A model generated the notes under the pieces. It did no database searches. It saw nothing but the letters and a program-made list of their open reading frames with translations, and was not told the origin of the DNA. Of a stretch of 64,000 nucleotides of DNA, positions 22,711 to 32,013 are shown piece after piece. The stretch is from positions 104,615 to 168,614 of the forward strand of contig NZ_QNRU01000002.1 of assembly GCF_003315235.1 (NCBI RefSeq). The letters are read 5' to 3'. This stretch comes from Neisseria gonorrhoeae. Its GTDB lineage: Bacteria > Pseudomonadota > Gammaproteobacteria > Burkholderiales > Neisseriaceae. Positions within the stretch are counted from its first letter, which is position 1. Each line of letters starts with the position of its first letter. A program made the position numbers and the translations under genes.

Positions 22711-23508
22711 ATGGATACCGCACAAAAACAACGCTGGGCAATAACCCTATCCTACGACGGCAGCCGCTTTTACGGCTGGCAGAAACAGGCGGGCGGCGTA
22801 CCGACCGTTCAGGCGGCATTGGAAACCGCACTCGCCCGAATCGCAGGAGAATCTGTCGCCACCACAGTTGCCGGCAGGACCGACACCGGCGTGCACGCTG
22901 CCGCCCAAGTCGTCCACTTTGACACAACTGCCGCCCGTCCCCAACAGGCATGGGTGCGCGGCGTAAACGCCCACCTGCCCGAAGGCATAGCCGTTTTGCA
23001 CGCCCGACAGACCGCACCCGGATTTCACGCCCGCTTCGACGCATACGGACGGCACTACCGCTACCTGCTCGAATCCGCCCCCGTCCGTTCCCCCCTGCTC
23101 AAAAACAGGGCGGGCTGGACACACCTCAAACTCGACATCGAACCGATGCGCCGGGCTGCCACCTTATTGATCGGCGAACAAGACTTCTCCAGCTTCCGCG
23201 CCGCCGGGTGCCAGGCAAAATCCCCCGTCAAAACCATCTACCGCGCCGGGCTTACCCAAAGCGCAGGACTGATCCGCCTCGATTTGCACGGCAACGCCTT
23301 TTTGCACCACATGGTACGCAACATCATGGGCGCGCTCGTTTATGTCGGCAGCGGCAGGCTCAGCGTCGAAGGCTTCGCCGCACTGATTCAAGAACGCAGC
23401 CGCCTCAAAGCCCCACCGACCTTCATGCCCGACGGGCTTTACCTGACCGGCGTCGACTATCCCGGGGCATACGGCATCATCCGCCCCCAAATCCCCGAAT
23501 GGCTTTAA
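22711..23508 (+). CDS. truA: tRNA pseudouridine synthase A
   Basis: A 265-residue enzyme that makes pseudouridine at positions 38-40 of the anticodon arm of many tRNAs. The catalytic Asp lies in [18 protein letters not shown] (about residues 52-69). [12 protein letters not shown] at the N-terminus and [17 protein letters not shown] in the C-terminal half are conserved. The reading frame also extends through several G/C-rich segments without rare codons. It is the only gene between two repeat-rich gaps. Confidence 0.96.
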   Translation: MDTAQKQRWAITLSYDGSRFYGWQKQAGGVPTVQAALETALARIAGESVATTVAGRTDTGVHAAAQVVHFDTTAARPQQAWVRGVNAHLPEGIAVLHARQTAPGFHARFDAYGRHYRYLLESAPVRSPLLKNRAGWTHLKLDIEPMRRAATLLIGEQDFSSFRAAGCQAKSPVKTIYRAGLTQSAGLIRLDLHGNAFLHHMVRNIMGALVYVGSGRLSVEGFAALIQERSRLKAPPTFMPDGLYLTGVDYPGAYGIIRPQIPEWL

Positions 23509-23574
23509 AACATTCTTGTCGCGGAGATTTTGAAATCGGACAAACTGTCAGGCAATCTTTTTCAATGTTGACAC

Positions 23575-23728
23575 TATAGCGGATTAACAAAAATCAGGAC
23601 AAGGCGGCGGGCCGCAGACGGTACAAATAGTACGGAACCGGTTCGCCCGGTGCTTGGACGCCTTAGGGAACCGTTCCCTTTGGGCCGGGGCGGGGCAACG
23701 CCGTACCGGTTTTTGTTAATCCGCTATA
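23575..23728. mobile_element. Correia repeat enclosed element, long form (154 bp), upstream of the porin
   Basis: TATAGCGGATTAAC (23575-23588) and GTTAATCCGCTATA (23715-23728) are perfect inverted ends. The core is nearly identical to the element at 22022, so two long copies flank truA. The left end abuts TTGACA. Correia ends can supply promoter hexamers. Confidence 0.94.
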
Positions 23729-23893
23729 ACCCCCGGTTTGCAATGCCCTCCAATACCCTCCCGAGTAAGTGTTGTAAAAATGCAAATCTTAAAAATTTAA
23801 AATAACCATATGTTACAAAACAAAAAATACCCGTAATATCTCTATCCGCCCTTCAAAATGCACATCGGATTCCACACAAAAACAGGCAGAAGT

Positions 23894-23922
23894 TTGTTTT
23901 TTCAGACAGGAACATCTATAGT
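23894..23922 (+). promoter_or_regulatory. Candidate porin promoter
   Basis: TTGTTT (23894-23899), a 17-base spacer and TATAGT (23917-23922) lie about 100 bases before the porin ATG. The leader downstream contains inverted GC-rich stretches (GCCGAGCCCCTCGGCGG). Apart from the Correia element, 23509-24024 holds no gene. Confidence 0.55.
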
Positions 23923-24024
23923 TTCAGACATGTAATCGCCGAGCCCCTCGGCGGTAAATGCAAAGCTAAGCGGCTCGGAAGGCCCGGCCCGCTTAAATTT
24001 CTTAACCAAAAAAGGAATACAGCA

Positions 24025-25008
24025 ATGAAAAAATCCCTGATTGCCCTGACTTTGGCAGCCCTTCCTGTTGCAGCAATGGCTGACGTTACCCTGTACGGCA
24101 CCATCAAAGCCGGCGTAGAAACTTCCCGCTCCGTAGCTCACCATGGAGCTCAGGCGGATCGCGTTAAAACCACTACCGAAATCGCTGATTTGGGTTCGAA
24201 AATCGGCTTTAAAGGTCAAGAAGACCTCGGCAACGGCCTGAAAGCCATTTGGCAGTTGGAACAAAAAGCCTACGTCAGCGGTACTGACACAGGCTGGGGC
24301 AACCGCCAATCCTTCATCGGTTTGAAAGGCGGCTTCGGTAAAGTGCGCGTCGGCCGTTTGAACAACATCCTGAAAGACACCGGCGGCTTCAATCCTTGGG
24401 AGGGTAAAAGCTACTATTCGGGTTTAAGCAACATTGCCCAACCCGAAGAACGCCACGTTTCCGTACGCTACGATTCTCCCGAATTTGCCGGCTTCAGCGG
24501 CAGCGTACAATACGTGCCTAACGACAATTCGGGCAAAAATCGCAGCGAATCTTACCATGCAGGCTTCAACTACAAAAACAGCGGCTTCTTCGTGCAATAT
24601 GCCGGCTCCTATAAAAGACATAATTACACGACTGAGAAACACCAGGTTCACCGTTTGGTCGGCGGTTACGACCATGATGCCCTGTACGCTTCCGTAGCCG
24701 TACAGCAACAAGACGCGAAATTGACTTGGCGCGACGATAATTCGCACAACTCTCAAACCGAAGTTGCCGCTACCGCGGCATACCGCTTCGGCAACGTAAC
24801 GCCCCGCGTTTCTTACGCCCACGGCTTCAAAGGTTCGGTTTATGATGCAGATCACGACAATACTTACGACCAAGTGGTTGTCGGTGCGGAATACGACTTC
24901 TCCAAACGCACTTCTGCCTTGGTTTCTGCCGGTTGGTTGCAAAAAGGCAAAGGCGCAGAAAAATTCGTAGCGACTGTCGGCGGTGTCGGTCTGCGCCACA
25001 AATTCTAA
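24025..25008 (+). CDS. porB: Major outer-membrane porin, PorB type
   Basis: A 327-residue Gram-negative trimeric porin. The signal peptide [19 protein letters not shown] precedes the mature [18 protein letters not shown]. Conserved barrel strands such as [20 protein letters not shown] and [10 protein letters not shown] alternate with variable loops, and the protein ends with a terminal Phe (GLRHKF). The constriction-loop region is [24 protein letters not shown] is the ribosome binding site. It lies next to oxyR-min, as porB does in gonococci. The loop set matches neither the gonococcal PIA nor the common meningococcal alleles I remember, so I call only the family. Confidence 0.92.
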   Translation: MKKSLIALTLAALPVAAMADVTLYGTIKAGVETSRSVAHHGAQADRVKTTTEIADLGSKIGFKGQEDLGNGLKAIWQLEQKAYVSGTDTGWGNRQSFIGLKGGFGKVRVGRLNNILKDTGGFNPWEGKSYYSGLSNIAQPEERHVSVRYDSPEFAGFSGSVQYVPNDNSGKNRSESYHAGFNYKNSGFFVQYAGSYKRHNYTTEKHQVHRLVGGYDHDALYASVAVQQQDAKLTWRDDNSHNSQTEVAATAAYRFGNVTPRVSYAHGFKGSVYDADHDNTYDQVVVGAEYDFSKRTSALVSAGWLQKGKGAEKFVATVGGVGLRHKF

Positions 25009-25033
25009 TCTGCAAAGATCGGTATCAACAAAA

Positions 25034-25058
25034 AGCCTGTCGTCAGACAGGCTGTTTT
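25034..25058 (+). terminator. Porin gene terminator
   Basis: AGCCTGTC (25034-25041) pairs with GACAGGCT (25046-25053) over GTCA, followed by G and TTTT. The T tract is also the first base run of the heptamer repeat array. Confidence 0.85.
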
Positions 25059-25236
25059 CTGTTTTCTGTTTTCTGTTTTCTGTTTTCTGTTTTCTGTTTT
25101 CTGTTTTCTGTTTTCTGTTTTCTGTTTTCTGTTTTCTGTTTTCTGTTTTCTGTTTTCTGTTTTCTGTTTTCTGTTTTCTGTTTTCTGTTTTCTGTTTTCT
25201 GTTTTCCGTTTTCCGTTTTCCGTTTTCCGTTTTCTG
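25055..25236. repeat. Heptanucleotide tandem repeat (26 units)
   Basis: Twenty-one perfect TTTTCTG units (25055-25201) are followed by four TTTTCCG units (25202-25229) and one more TTTTCTG (25230-25236). It begins inside the porin terminator T tract. All frames through it are open, which produces spurious reading frames; I see no gene here. Such arrays change copy number by slippage and are used for strain typing. Confidence 0.97.
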
Positions 25237-25271
25237 TTTTTAGTCTTTTTTATTCAATGTCAAAATATGCC

Positions 25272-25779
25272 GTCATTCCCACGAAAGTGGGAATCTAGGA
25301 CTCGGGACCGGAGAAACCGTTTTACCTGATAAGTTTCCGCACCGACAGACCTAGATTCCCGCCTGCGCGGGAATGACGAATCTATCCATACGGAAACCTG
25401 ATCCCGTCATTCCCACGAAAGTGGGAATCTGGAACGCGAGATTGGAGCAAGCGTTTTATCCGATAAGTTTCCGCACCGACAGACCTAGATTCCCGCCTGC
25501 GCGGGAATGACGAATCTATCCATACGGAAACCTGATCCCGTCATTCCCACGAAAGTGGGAATCTGGAACGCGAGATTGGAGCAAGCGTTTTATCCGATAA
25601 GTTTCCGCACCGACAGACCTAGATTCCCGCCTGCGCGGGAATGACGAATCTATCCATACGGAAACCTGATCCCGTCATTCCCACGAAAGTGGGAATCTGG
25701 AACGCGAGATTGGAGCAAGCGTTTTATCCGATAAGTTTCCGCACCGACAGACCTAGATTCCCGCCTGCGCGGGAATGAC
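25272..25779. repeat. NIME array: dRS3-bounded units with a 134-bp period
   Basis: Alternating ATTCCCACGAAAGTGGGAAT and ATTCCCGCCTGCGCGGGAAT dRS3 repeats enclose RS spacers. After a first divergent unit (25272-25380), three essentially identical 134-bp units follow, starting at 25381, 25515 and 25649. No gene is seen between porB and oxyR (25009-25874) apart from these repeats. Confidence 0.93.
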
Positions 25780-25835
25780 GATTCGAAGCAACTGTAGGTC
25801 GGATAGGTTTGCCTGATTGACGGCAAAGATAACAA

Positions 25836-25865
25836 ATGCCGTCTGAAACCCGTTTCAGACGGCAT
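25836..25865. terminator. Uptake-sequence terminator between porin repeats and oxyR
   Basis: ATGCCGTCTGAAAC (25836-25849) and its inverse (25852-25865) form a 14-bp stem 9 bases beyond the oxyR stop. On the minus strand it is followed by TTTG. Confidence 0.82.
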
Positions 25866-25874
25866 TTTCTGCGC

Positions 25875-26795
25875 CTAGTCGTGGATAAAACTTACCCCGT
25901 GAAGCTGCGACTGCATAATCGCCGCCTTCATCGCCGACAACGCCTTCGGACGGACAAAATTACGGCGATACGCCAATACGACCCGCCGGCTTGGCGGCGT
26001 ACCTTCAAACGGAATAATGCTGAACAGCATATGATCGTTCTCGGTCAGCGCGGTTGCCGGCAACACGCTGATTGCCAAACCGCTGGCGACCATATGGCGG
26101 ATTGTATTGATCGAGCTGCCCTGCAATGTATTGGTCAGCCCCTGTATGCGCTGTTTCGCCGCCAATTCGGAACAGCTTGAGAGTACCTGATCCCGCATAC
26201 AGTTGCCTTCCGTCAGCAGCAAAACCTGCTCCTCACCCAGCATCCGGGGCGAAACGGCATCCAGTTCCTCAAATGAATGCCCTTTCGGGACAATCACGAA
26301 AAACGGTTCGTCATACAAGGGTTCGGTAACAATGCCCGGCTCTTGAAACGGTTCGGCAACGATAATCGCGTCAACGTCCCCGCGTTTGAGCGACTCGGTC
26401 AAAGTATGCGTGTAATTCTCTTCCAACATCAAAGGCATTTTCGGTGCAGTACGGCGCAAAGAGACAATCAGTTTCGGCAGCAGGTATGGCGCAACCGTAA
26501 AAATCAGCCCGAGTTTGAACGCACCCTCCAGCTCGTTTTGTTCTTCATTTGCCAAATGCCTGATAAGCTCCGCCTCTTTCAATACCTTACGCGCCTGTGC
26601 AACGATACGTTCCCCCGCCTCGGTCGTAATAATATCGTTGCTGCTCCGGTCAAACAAAGAGACGGCAAGCTCTTCTTCCAATTTCTTAATGGCAATAGAC
26701 AAAGTGGGCTGGCTGACAAAACAACGCCGCGCCGCCCGGCCGAAATGACGTTCTTGGGCGACTGCGACGATGTACCGCAATTCGGTTAAGGTCAT
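25875..26795 (-). CDS. oxyR: Hydrogen peroxide-sensing LysR-type regulator OxyR
   Basis: A 306-residue LysR-type regulator. An N-terminal winged helix-turn-helix (MTLTELRYIVAVAQERHFGRAARR...) is followed by the sensor domain. The two redox Cys lie in EGNC-MRDQVLSS-C, eight residues apart as in E. coli OxyR (Cys199/208). Oxidation to a disulphide switches control of catalase and related genes. It starts 3 bases after minE, so it is cotranscribed with minCDE, an arrangement known in gonococci. Confidence 0.95.
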   Translation of the reverse strand: MTLTELRYIVAVAQERHFGRAARRCFVSQPTLSIAIKKLEEELAVSLFDRSSNDIITTEAGERIVAQARKVLKEAELIRHLANEEQNELEGAFKLGLIFTVAPYLLPKLIVSLRRTAPKMPLMLEENYTHTLTESLKRGDVDAIIVAEPFQEPGIVTEPLYDEPFFVIVPKGHSFEELDAVSPRMLGEEQVLLLTEGNCMRDQVLSSCSELAAKQRIQGLTNTLQGSSINTIRHMVASGLAISVLPATALTENDHMLFSIIPFEGTPPSRRVVLAYRRNFVRPKALSAMKAAIMQSQLHGVSFIHD

Positions 26796-26798
26796 GTC

Positions 26799-27062
26799 CT
26801 ATACCTTTTTCTGTTCCGGCAAAGTGATGTTCAACTCAAGCACATCCATACCATCCTGCTTTTCTTGGGAAATACGGATATTGTCTAATGAAACATTCAC
26901 ATATTTGGACAGGACTTCCATCAACTCTTTACGTAAAGTCGGCAGGTAATCCGGAGTCTGACCTTCTTGGGCGCGCTCTTGGGCAATGATGATTTGAAGG
27001 CGGTCGCGGGCAACGGTTGCCGTTTTCTGCTTTCTACCGAATAAAAGTTCGATCAATGACAT
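26799..27062 (-). CDS. minE: Cell division topological specificity factor MinE
   Basis: An 87-residue MinE. The N-terminal [21 protein letters not shown] holds the membrane/MinD-contact region, and the C-terminal part (residues 32-87) the dimerisation domain. It stimulates MinD ATPase and drives pole-to-pole oscillation. It is spaced 3 bases from both minD and oxyR. Confidence 0.96.
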   Translation of the reverse strand: MSLIELLFGRKQKTATVARDRLQIIIAQERAQEGQTPDYLPTLRKELMEVLSKYVNVSLDNIRISQEKQDGMDVLELNITLPEQKKV

Positions 27063-27065
27063 ACC

Positions 27066-27881
27066 TTATCCTCCGAACAGACGTTTGAAGAAGCTTTTTT
27101 TCTCAGCTTCCAAGAAACGCATTTCACGGTTTTCGCCCAAAAGACGGGCAATAACGTCCTTATATGCCTCGGAAGCCGCTACGCTGTCCTGATGGATGAC
27201 CGGTTCTCCGGAATTGGATGCCTGCAAGACGTTTTGGGATTCGGGAATCACACCCAGCAAAGGAATACGCAGAATATCGCAAATATCCTGTACAGACAGC
27301 ATTTCGCCTTTTGCCACACGTTCGGGAGAATAACGCGTAATTAACAGATGTTCTTTAACCGAACCGCCTTGCTCCGCCTTACGGGATTTGCTTTGCAAAA
27401 TGCCCAAAATCCTGTCGGAGTCACGCACACTGGAAACCTCAGGATTGGTCGTTACAATGGCTTCATCAGCAAAATACAACGCCATCAATGCACCCTGCTC
27501 AATACCAGCAGGAGAGTCGCAAATAATATACTCAAAGCCCATTTTCTTGCCGGACAGCTCCTGCATCACTTTTTCTACGCCCTCGCGTGTCAAAGCGTCT
27601 TTATCCCGAGTCTGGGAAGCCGGCAAAATAAACAGGTTTTCACAATTTTTATCTTTAATCAAAGCCTGGTTGAGCGTCGCCTCACCCTGAATGACATTGA
27701 TCAGGTCATAAACGACACGACGCTCGCAACCCATAATGAGGTCGAGGTTGCGCAAACCCACATCAAAATCAATTACCGCAGTTTTATATCCGCGTAATGC
27801 CAAACCTGTTGCAATACTTGCACTGGTAGTCGTTTTACCGACACCGCCCTTGCCTGAAGTTACTACAATAATTTTTGCCAC
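27066..27881 (-). CDS. minD: Septum site-determining ATPase MinD
   Basis: A 271-residue ParA/MinD-type ATPase. The deviant Walker A VTSGKGGVGKTTTSASIA is at residues 7-24, and switch motifs FDVGLRNLD and ICDSPAGIE follow. The C-terminal amphipathic membrane-targeting helix EAEKKSFFKRLFGG is complete. With ATP it binds the membrane, recruits MinC to block FtsZ assembly and is released by MinE. It follows minC by 28 bases. Confidence 0.97.
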   Translation of the reverse strand: MAKIIVVTSGKGGVGKTTTSASIATGLALRGYKTAVIDFDVGLRNLDLIMGCERRVVYDLINVIQGEATLNQALIKDKNCENLFILPASQTRDKDALTREGVEKVMQELSGKKMGFEYIICDSPAGIEQGALMALYFADEAIVTTNPEVSSVRDSDRILGILQSKSRKAEQGGSVKEHLLITRYSPERVAKGEMLSVQDICDILRIPLLGVIPESQNVLQASNSGEPVIHQDSVAASEAYKDVIARLLGENREMRFLEAEKKSFFKRLFGG

Positions 27882-27909
27882 AATATTTCCTTTTTAAAAT
27901 ATCAAACAA

Positions 27910-28620
27910 TTACTCTGAGCCAATTGCACTGATAACCAATCGGTTATCCTGCAACAATATCTGTACCGGCTGCTTGTGCAGATGGTCCGGCAAATCCTGT
28001 TCAAAATTACGGTAAATCCCCGCGACAGAAACCAACTCCGCCTGCATGGAGTGGATAAATATGCGGGCAGAAGTATCACCTTTGGCGCCGGCCAAAGCAC
28101 GCCCTCTCATCGGCGCATAAATATGCATATTGCCATCTGCAATCAATTCCGCCCCCTGGTTGACCGCCCCCGTAACAATCAAATCGCCATCTTCGGCATA
28201 AACCTGCTGACCGGTACGGACAGGGGATGTAATCAATACTGTTTTCCTTGCTTTCTGACCATCCTCCGTTTTCTGCACCTCAACCTGACCCAGTTCTTTA
28301 ACATTTTCCGAATGAGACAGACAAAACAGCAAATGATACTTCATAGCCACAGCAGCCCAACGTTCATTAGAATGCTTCAGACCCAAAATTTGCATACCAT
28401 GCCTTGAAAACAACGAAACCAATGCAGCAAGATCCAAAGACTCGGGATAATCAAATTCTTGAACATCCAGAACAAATGGAACAACACCAGACTCTTGAAA
28501 CTTCTTGCCCAATTTGACCAGCACATCTTCCAAATCAAACAAGTCTGATGTATGCAAAGATATAGACAATACGTCCATCTTTGTCGACTTTATATCGAAG
28601 GCATTCATTATATAAACCAT
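27910..28620 (-). CDS. minC: Septum site-determining inhibitor MinC
   Basis: A 236-residue FtsZ inhibitor. The N-terminal FtsZ-binding domain (about residues 10-115) is followed by a linker and a beta-helical C-terminal MinD-binding domain (PVRTGQQVYAEDGDLIVTGAVNQGAELIADGN...RGRALAGAKG). I start it at MVYIMNAFD (28620); the frame is open further upstream without a clear ribosome binding site, so the exact start is uncertain. It is the first gene of minC-minD-minE-oxyR. Confidence 0.94.
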   Translation of the reverse strand: MVYIMNAFDIKSTKMDVLSISLHTSDLFDLEDVLVKLGKKFQESGVVPFVLDVQEFDYPESLDLAALVSLFSRHGMQILGLKHSNERWAAVAMKYHLLFCLSHSENVKELGQVEVQKTEDGQKARKTVLITSPVRTGQQVYAEDGDLIVTGAVNQGAELIADGNMHIYAPMRGRALAGAKGDTSARIFIHSMQAELVSVAGIYRNFEQDLPDHLHKQPVQILLQDNRLVISAIGSE

Positions 28621-28642
28621 CATAGAATTTTTTAATGATGTA

Positions 28643-28671
28643 AGTTTACCGCGCAAACCTTAGCTATTCAA
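28643..28671 (-). promoter_or_regulatory. Candidate promoter for minCDE-oxyR
   Basis: Reading the minus strand, TTGAAT (28666-28671), a 17-base spacer and TAAACT (28643-28648) lie 22 bases before the chosen minC start. It lies after the rplQ terminator, so the min genes likely have their own promoter. Confidence 0.45.
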
Positions 28672-28725
28672 TTAATATTTTAAACATAATAGCCAATACC
28701 ATATTATCTATCAGATATTGCAAAA

Positions 28726-28759
28726 ATAACGCCACCTGCTTTTCGGCAGATGGCGTTAT
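28726..28759 (-). terminator. Terminator of the alpha ribosomal operon
   Basis: ATAACGCCACCTGC and GCAGATGGCGTTAT pair with one mismatch over a 6-base loop, followed on the minus strand by TTTTT. It lies directly after rplQ. Confidence 0.85.
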
Positions 28760-28769
28760 ATGACTAAAA

Positions 28770-29138
28770 TTACTCAGCAGCCGGTTTGTCAACCAATTCA
28801 ACCAGTGCCAGAGGTGCATTATCACCTTTACGGAATCCGTATTTCAACACTCGAACATAACCACCGTTACGAGCAGTAAAACGAGGACCCAAATCGCCAA
28901 ACAGTTTTACTACAACATCACGGTCGCGAGTACGGTCAAATGCCAAACGGCGGCTTGCCAATGACGGCTTTTTACCCAATGTAATCAACGGCTCTACTAC
29001 ACGGCGCAATTCCTTGGCCTTAGGCAGAGTTGTTACAATAGTTTCGTGAGTCAATAATGAATTCGCCATATTACGCAGCATTGCAGCACGATGACTGCTG
29101 GTACGGTTTAATTTGCGATTGCCATTACGATGACGCAT
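28770..29138 (-). CDS. rplQ: Large-subunit ribosomal protein L17
   Basis: A 122-residue bL17, starting [20 protein letters not shown], the conserved rRNA-binding N-terminus. It sits near the peptide exit tunnel. It is the last gene of the rpsM-rpsK-rpsD-rpoA-rplQ group, 23 bases after rpoA, and is followed by a strong terminator. Confidence 0.98.
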   Translation of the reverse strand: MRHRNGNRKLNRTSSHRAAMLRNMANSLLTHETIVTTLPKAKELRRVVEPLITLGKKPSLASRRLAFDRTRDRDVVVKLFGDLGPRFTARNGGYVRVLKYGFRKGDNAPLALVELVDKPAAE

Positions 29139-29161
29139 ATCAATTATCCTTTAATTCTTCA

Positions 29162-30148
29162 TTAAGGCTTTTCCAAGCCTACAGGTGGCCATGCTTCCAA
29201 CTTAGAACCCAGTGTCAAACCTTTAGATGCCAATACTTCCTTAATCTCATTCAAAGATTTACGTCCCAAATTCGGCGTTTTAAGAAGCTCGGTTTCAGTG
29301 CGTTGAATCAAATCGCCAATATAATAAATATCCTCAGCTTTCAAACAATTAGCTGAACGTACTGTCAATTCCAGATCATCCACCGGATGCAAAAGAACAG
29401 GGTCGATAGGAGGTGATTTTTCTTCAACCTCCTCCACAGGAGTACCCTGCAAATCAGCAAAAATAGACATCTGATCAATCAAAATACGTGCCGCACTGCG
29501 TACAGCTTCCTCAGGATCAATAGAACCGTCGGTTTCGATATCCAAAACCAATTTATCAAGATCCGTCCGCTGCTCTACACGTGCAGGTTCAACCTCAAAG
29601 CTAACACGGCTGATGGGCGAAAAGCTCGCATCCAACTGGATTGCACCAATCTGACGGTTCTCATCACGAACTACCTGACGACCTGAAACAGATTGATAAC
29701 CACGACCTTGCTCTACTTTAATTTCCATTTCAATTTGACCGTTATCAGCCAAATGACAAATGACATGACCAGGATTCAGAATTTCTACATCATGCGGCAA
29801 CTCAATATCACCGGCAGATACGACACCTGAACCTGATTTCTTCAACACAAGTTGAACTTGGCTACGACCATGGAGTTTAAACACAATACCTTTAATATTC
29901 AGCAAAATGTCAACAACATCTTCCTGAACACCACCAACAGTAGAATATTCGTGCAATACACCGGCAATAGCTACTTCAGTAGGAGCAAAACCATTCATGG
30001 ATGACAGTAAGATACGGCGCAAAGCATTACCTAAGGTATGACCGAAACCACGTTCAAATGGCTGCATAGATACTTTTGCACGAGTTGCAGAAAAAGTATT
30101 TACATCAATTTGACGAGGTTTCAAAAATTCGGTTGTGCTATTCTGCAT
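29162..30148 (-). CDS. rpoA: RNA polymerase alpha subunit
   Basis: A 328-residue alpha subunit. The N-terminal assembly domain ([19 protein letters not shown], dimer interface) spans about residues 20-235. An acidic linker ([10 protein letters not shown]) connects to the C-terminal domain containing [14 protein letters not shown] and [22 protein letters not shown], the surface that contacts UP elements and activators. It is cotranscribed with rpsD upstream (25 bases) and rplQ downstream. Confidence 0.98.
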
Positions 30149-30173
30149 TTAACTGTCCCTCACTGAGCTAGCA

Positions 30174-30794
30174 TTATTTAGAGTAGAACTCTACCACCAG
30201 CTGTTCATTAATATCACCGGTCAATTCAGAGCGATCCGGCATGTTTTTGAACACACCCTCAAGTTTATCTGCATCTACAGAAACCCAACCCGGCAAGCCG
30301 ATTTGAGTTGCCAAACCCAATGCTTCTTGAATACGTACCTGTTTTTTGGCTTTTTCACGAACTGAGACAACATCACCAGCTTTCACTTGGAAAGAAGGAA
30401 TATTGACAACTTGTCCATTTACAACTATAGCCTTATGAGAAACAAGCTGTCTTGCTTCAGCTCGGGTAGAACCGAAACCCATACGATAAACGACATTATC
30501 CAAACGAGATTCCAGCAACTGCAACAGCAACTCGCCGGTAGAACCTTTACGGCGATCAGCTTCTGCGAAATAACGACGGAACTGACGTTCTAATACGCCA
30601 TAAATACGGCGGATTTTTTGTTTTTCACGCAACTGCAAACCATAGTCTGACAAACGCGGTTTTTTTGCACCATGCTGACCGGGAGCGGAATCAATTTTAC
30701 ATTTAGAATCCAAAGAGCGGCGCGCACTCTTCAAAAACAAATCCGTACCTTCGCGACGTGCCAACTTACATTTAGGGCCAATATAACGTGCCAT
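30174..30794 (-). CDS. rpsD: Small-subunit ribosomal protein S4
   Basis: A 206-residue uS4, one of the two primary 16S rRNA 5'-domain binders. It starts [21 protein letters not shown]. The S4 RNA-binding domain [20 protein letters not shown] is in the middle. In E. coli S4 represses this operon by binding the rpsM leader; whether that applies here cannot be read from the sequence. Confidence 0.98.
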   Translation of the reverse strand: MARYIGPKCKLARREGTDLFLKSARRSLDSKCKIDSAPGQHGAKKPRLSDYGLQLREKQKIRRIYGVLERQFRRYFAEADRRKGSTGELLLQLLESRLDNVVYRMGFGSTRAEARQLVSHKAIVVNGQVVNIPSFQVKAGDVVSVREKAKKQVRIQEALGLATQIGLPGWVSVDADKLEGVFKNMPDRSELTGDINEQLVVEFYSK

Positions 30795-30813
30795 GTTTCA
30801 AATCACTCCAATA

Positions 30814-31209
30814 TTAAATACGACGTTTTTTAGGCGGACGGCAACCGTTATGAGGCAACGGGGTAACGTCAGTAATGCTGGTAATCTTGAAACCAAGAGC
30901 ATTCAAAGCACGTACAGAGGATTCGCGACCTGGACCTGGACCTTTAATACGAACCTCTAAATTTTTAACGCCATACTCTTGGGCAACTTTACCAGCTGCT
31001 TCTGCTGCAACTTGTGCTGCAAATGGTGTACTTTTACGAGAACCTTTAAAACCAGCGCCGCCAGAGGTAGCCCAAGACAACGCATTGCCTTGACGGTCAG
31101 TGATTGTAATGATGGTATTGTTGAAAGATGCATGAACGTGCACAATACCCTCACTCACGGTTTTACGTACTTTTTTACGTACACGTGAAGCTGTGTTTGC
31201 TTTAGCCAT
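30814..31209 (-). CDS. rpsK: Small-subunit ribosomal protein S11
   Basis: A 131-residue uS11 of the 30S platform, contacting mRNA near the E site. The glycine-rich [21 protein letters not shown] and the basic C-terminus [12 protein letters not shown] are typical. It lies 19 bases from rpsD and 19 bases from rpsM. Confidence 0.98.
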
Positions 31210-31228
31210 TAATAAAATTCCTTAAAAT

Positions 31229-31591
31229 TTATTTCTTACCAGCAATCGCTTTACGCGGACCTTTGCGAGTACGCGCATTTGTACGAGTGCGTTGACCGCG
31301 GCATGGTAAGCCGCGACGATGACGGAAGCCACGATAGCAGCCCATGTCCATCAATCGTTTGATACTCATAGTTACTTCACGACGCAAATCACCTTCTACT
31401 TCATACTTGGCAACTTGATCACGCAAAGCATCTAATTGAGTCTCGTCCAAATCTTTTGCTTTAGTATCAGGCGCAATATTTGCAGCCTCACAAATCAATT
31501 TAGCACGAGTAGCACCAATACCGTAAATAGCCTGAAGACCAATTACGATGTGTGCGTTATTAGGGATATTTACCCCTGCAATACGAGCCAT
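31229..31591 (-). CDS. rpsM: Small-subunit ribosomal protein S13
   Basis: A 120-residue uS13 at the 30S head, forming bridges to the 50S subunit and contacting P-site tRNA through its basic tail ([14 protein letters not shown]). The N-terminal [19 protein letters not shown] and the [20 protein letters not shown] helix region are conserved. Confidence 0.98.
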
Positions 31592-31656
31592 GTTTTTTCC
31601 TTTTTAGAGCAAATTTTGTCACTATATCACAGAATCACATTAAAAGAAATATTCCA

Positions 31657-31770
31657 TTAACCTTGACGCTGTTTGTGACGGGGATCAGTACAAATCACAC
31701 GAACTACACGATTTCGACGAATAATCTTGCAATTTCGGCAAATTTTCTTAACAGATGGTTGTACACGCAT
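31657..31770 (-). CDS. rpmJ: Large-subunit ribosomal protein L36 (zinc-ribbon form)
   Basis: A 37-residue bL36, starting [20 protein letters not shown]. It retains the zinc ligands Cys11, Cys14, Cys27 and His32, so this is the metal-binding (C+) paralogue. It lies between infA and rpsM, its usual place, 20 bases after infA. Its short length hides it from size-filtered gene searches. Confidence 0.97.
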   Translation of the reverse strand: MRVQPSVKKICRNCKIIRRNRVVRVICTDPRHKQRQG

Positions 31771-31790
31771 TTTATTTTCCTTTTATTGGT

Positions 31791-32009
31791 TTATCTTGCT
31801 CTGAAAACGATTCGAGCCCTAGTTAAATCATAAGGTGTCAGCTCTACTGTGACCTTATCTCCCGGAGAAATACGAATGTAATGCATCCGCATCTTCCCAG
31901 AAATATGACCCAATACAATATGGTCATTCTCAAGTTTTACTTTAAATGTTGCGTTAGGTAAAGTTTCAAGAATTTCACCTTGCATTTGGATAGTATCTTC
32001 TTTCGCCAT
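31791..32009 (-). CDS. infA: Translation initiation factor IF-1
   Basis: A 72-residue OB-fold factor that binds the A site of the 30S subunit during initiation. It starts [20 protein letters not shown], and [19 protein letters not shown] is the core RNA-binding stretch. Here infA lies inside the ribosomal cluster, 4 bases after secY, unlike its separate location in E. coli. Confidence 0.98.
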   Translation of the reverse strand: MAKEDTIQMQGEILETLPNATFKVKLENDHIVLGHISGKMRMHYIRISPGDKVTVELTPYDLTRARIVFRAR

Positions 32010-32013
32010 AATT

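Noticed and set aside
24933..25298. Open frames encoding repetitive SVFCFLF-type peptides
   Set aside because: They arise from translating the TTTTCTG heptamer array; no ribosome binding site or coding character.
25272..25779. Regularly spaced palindromic repeats resembling a CRISPR array
   Set aside because: The spacers repeat exactly every 134 bp and the palindromes are dRS3 (ATTCCC-N8-GGGAAT). There are no unique spacers and no cas genes; it is a NIME array.
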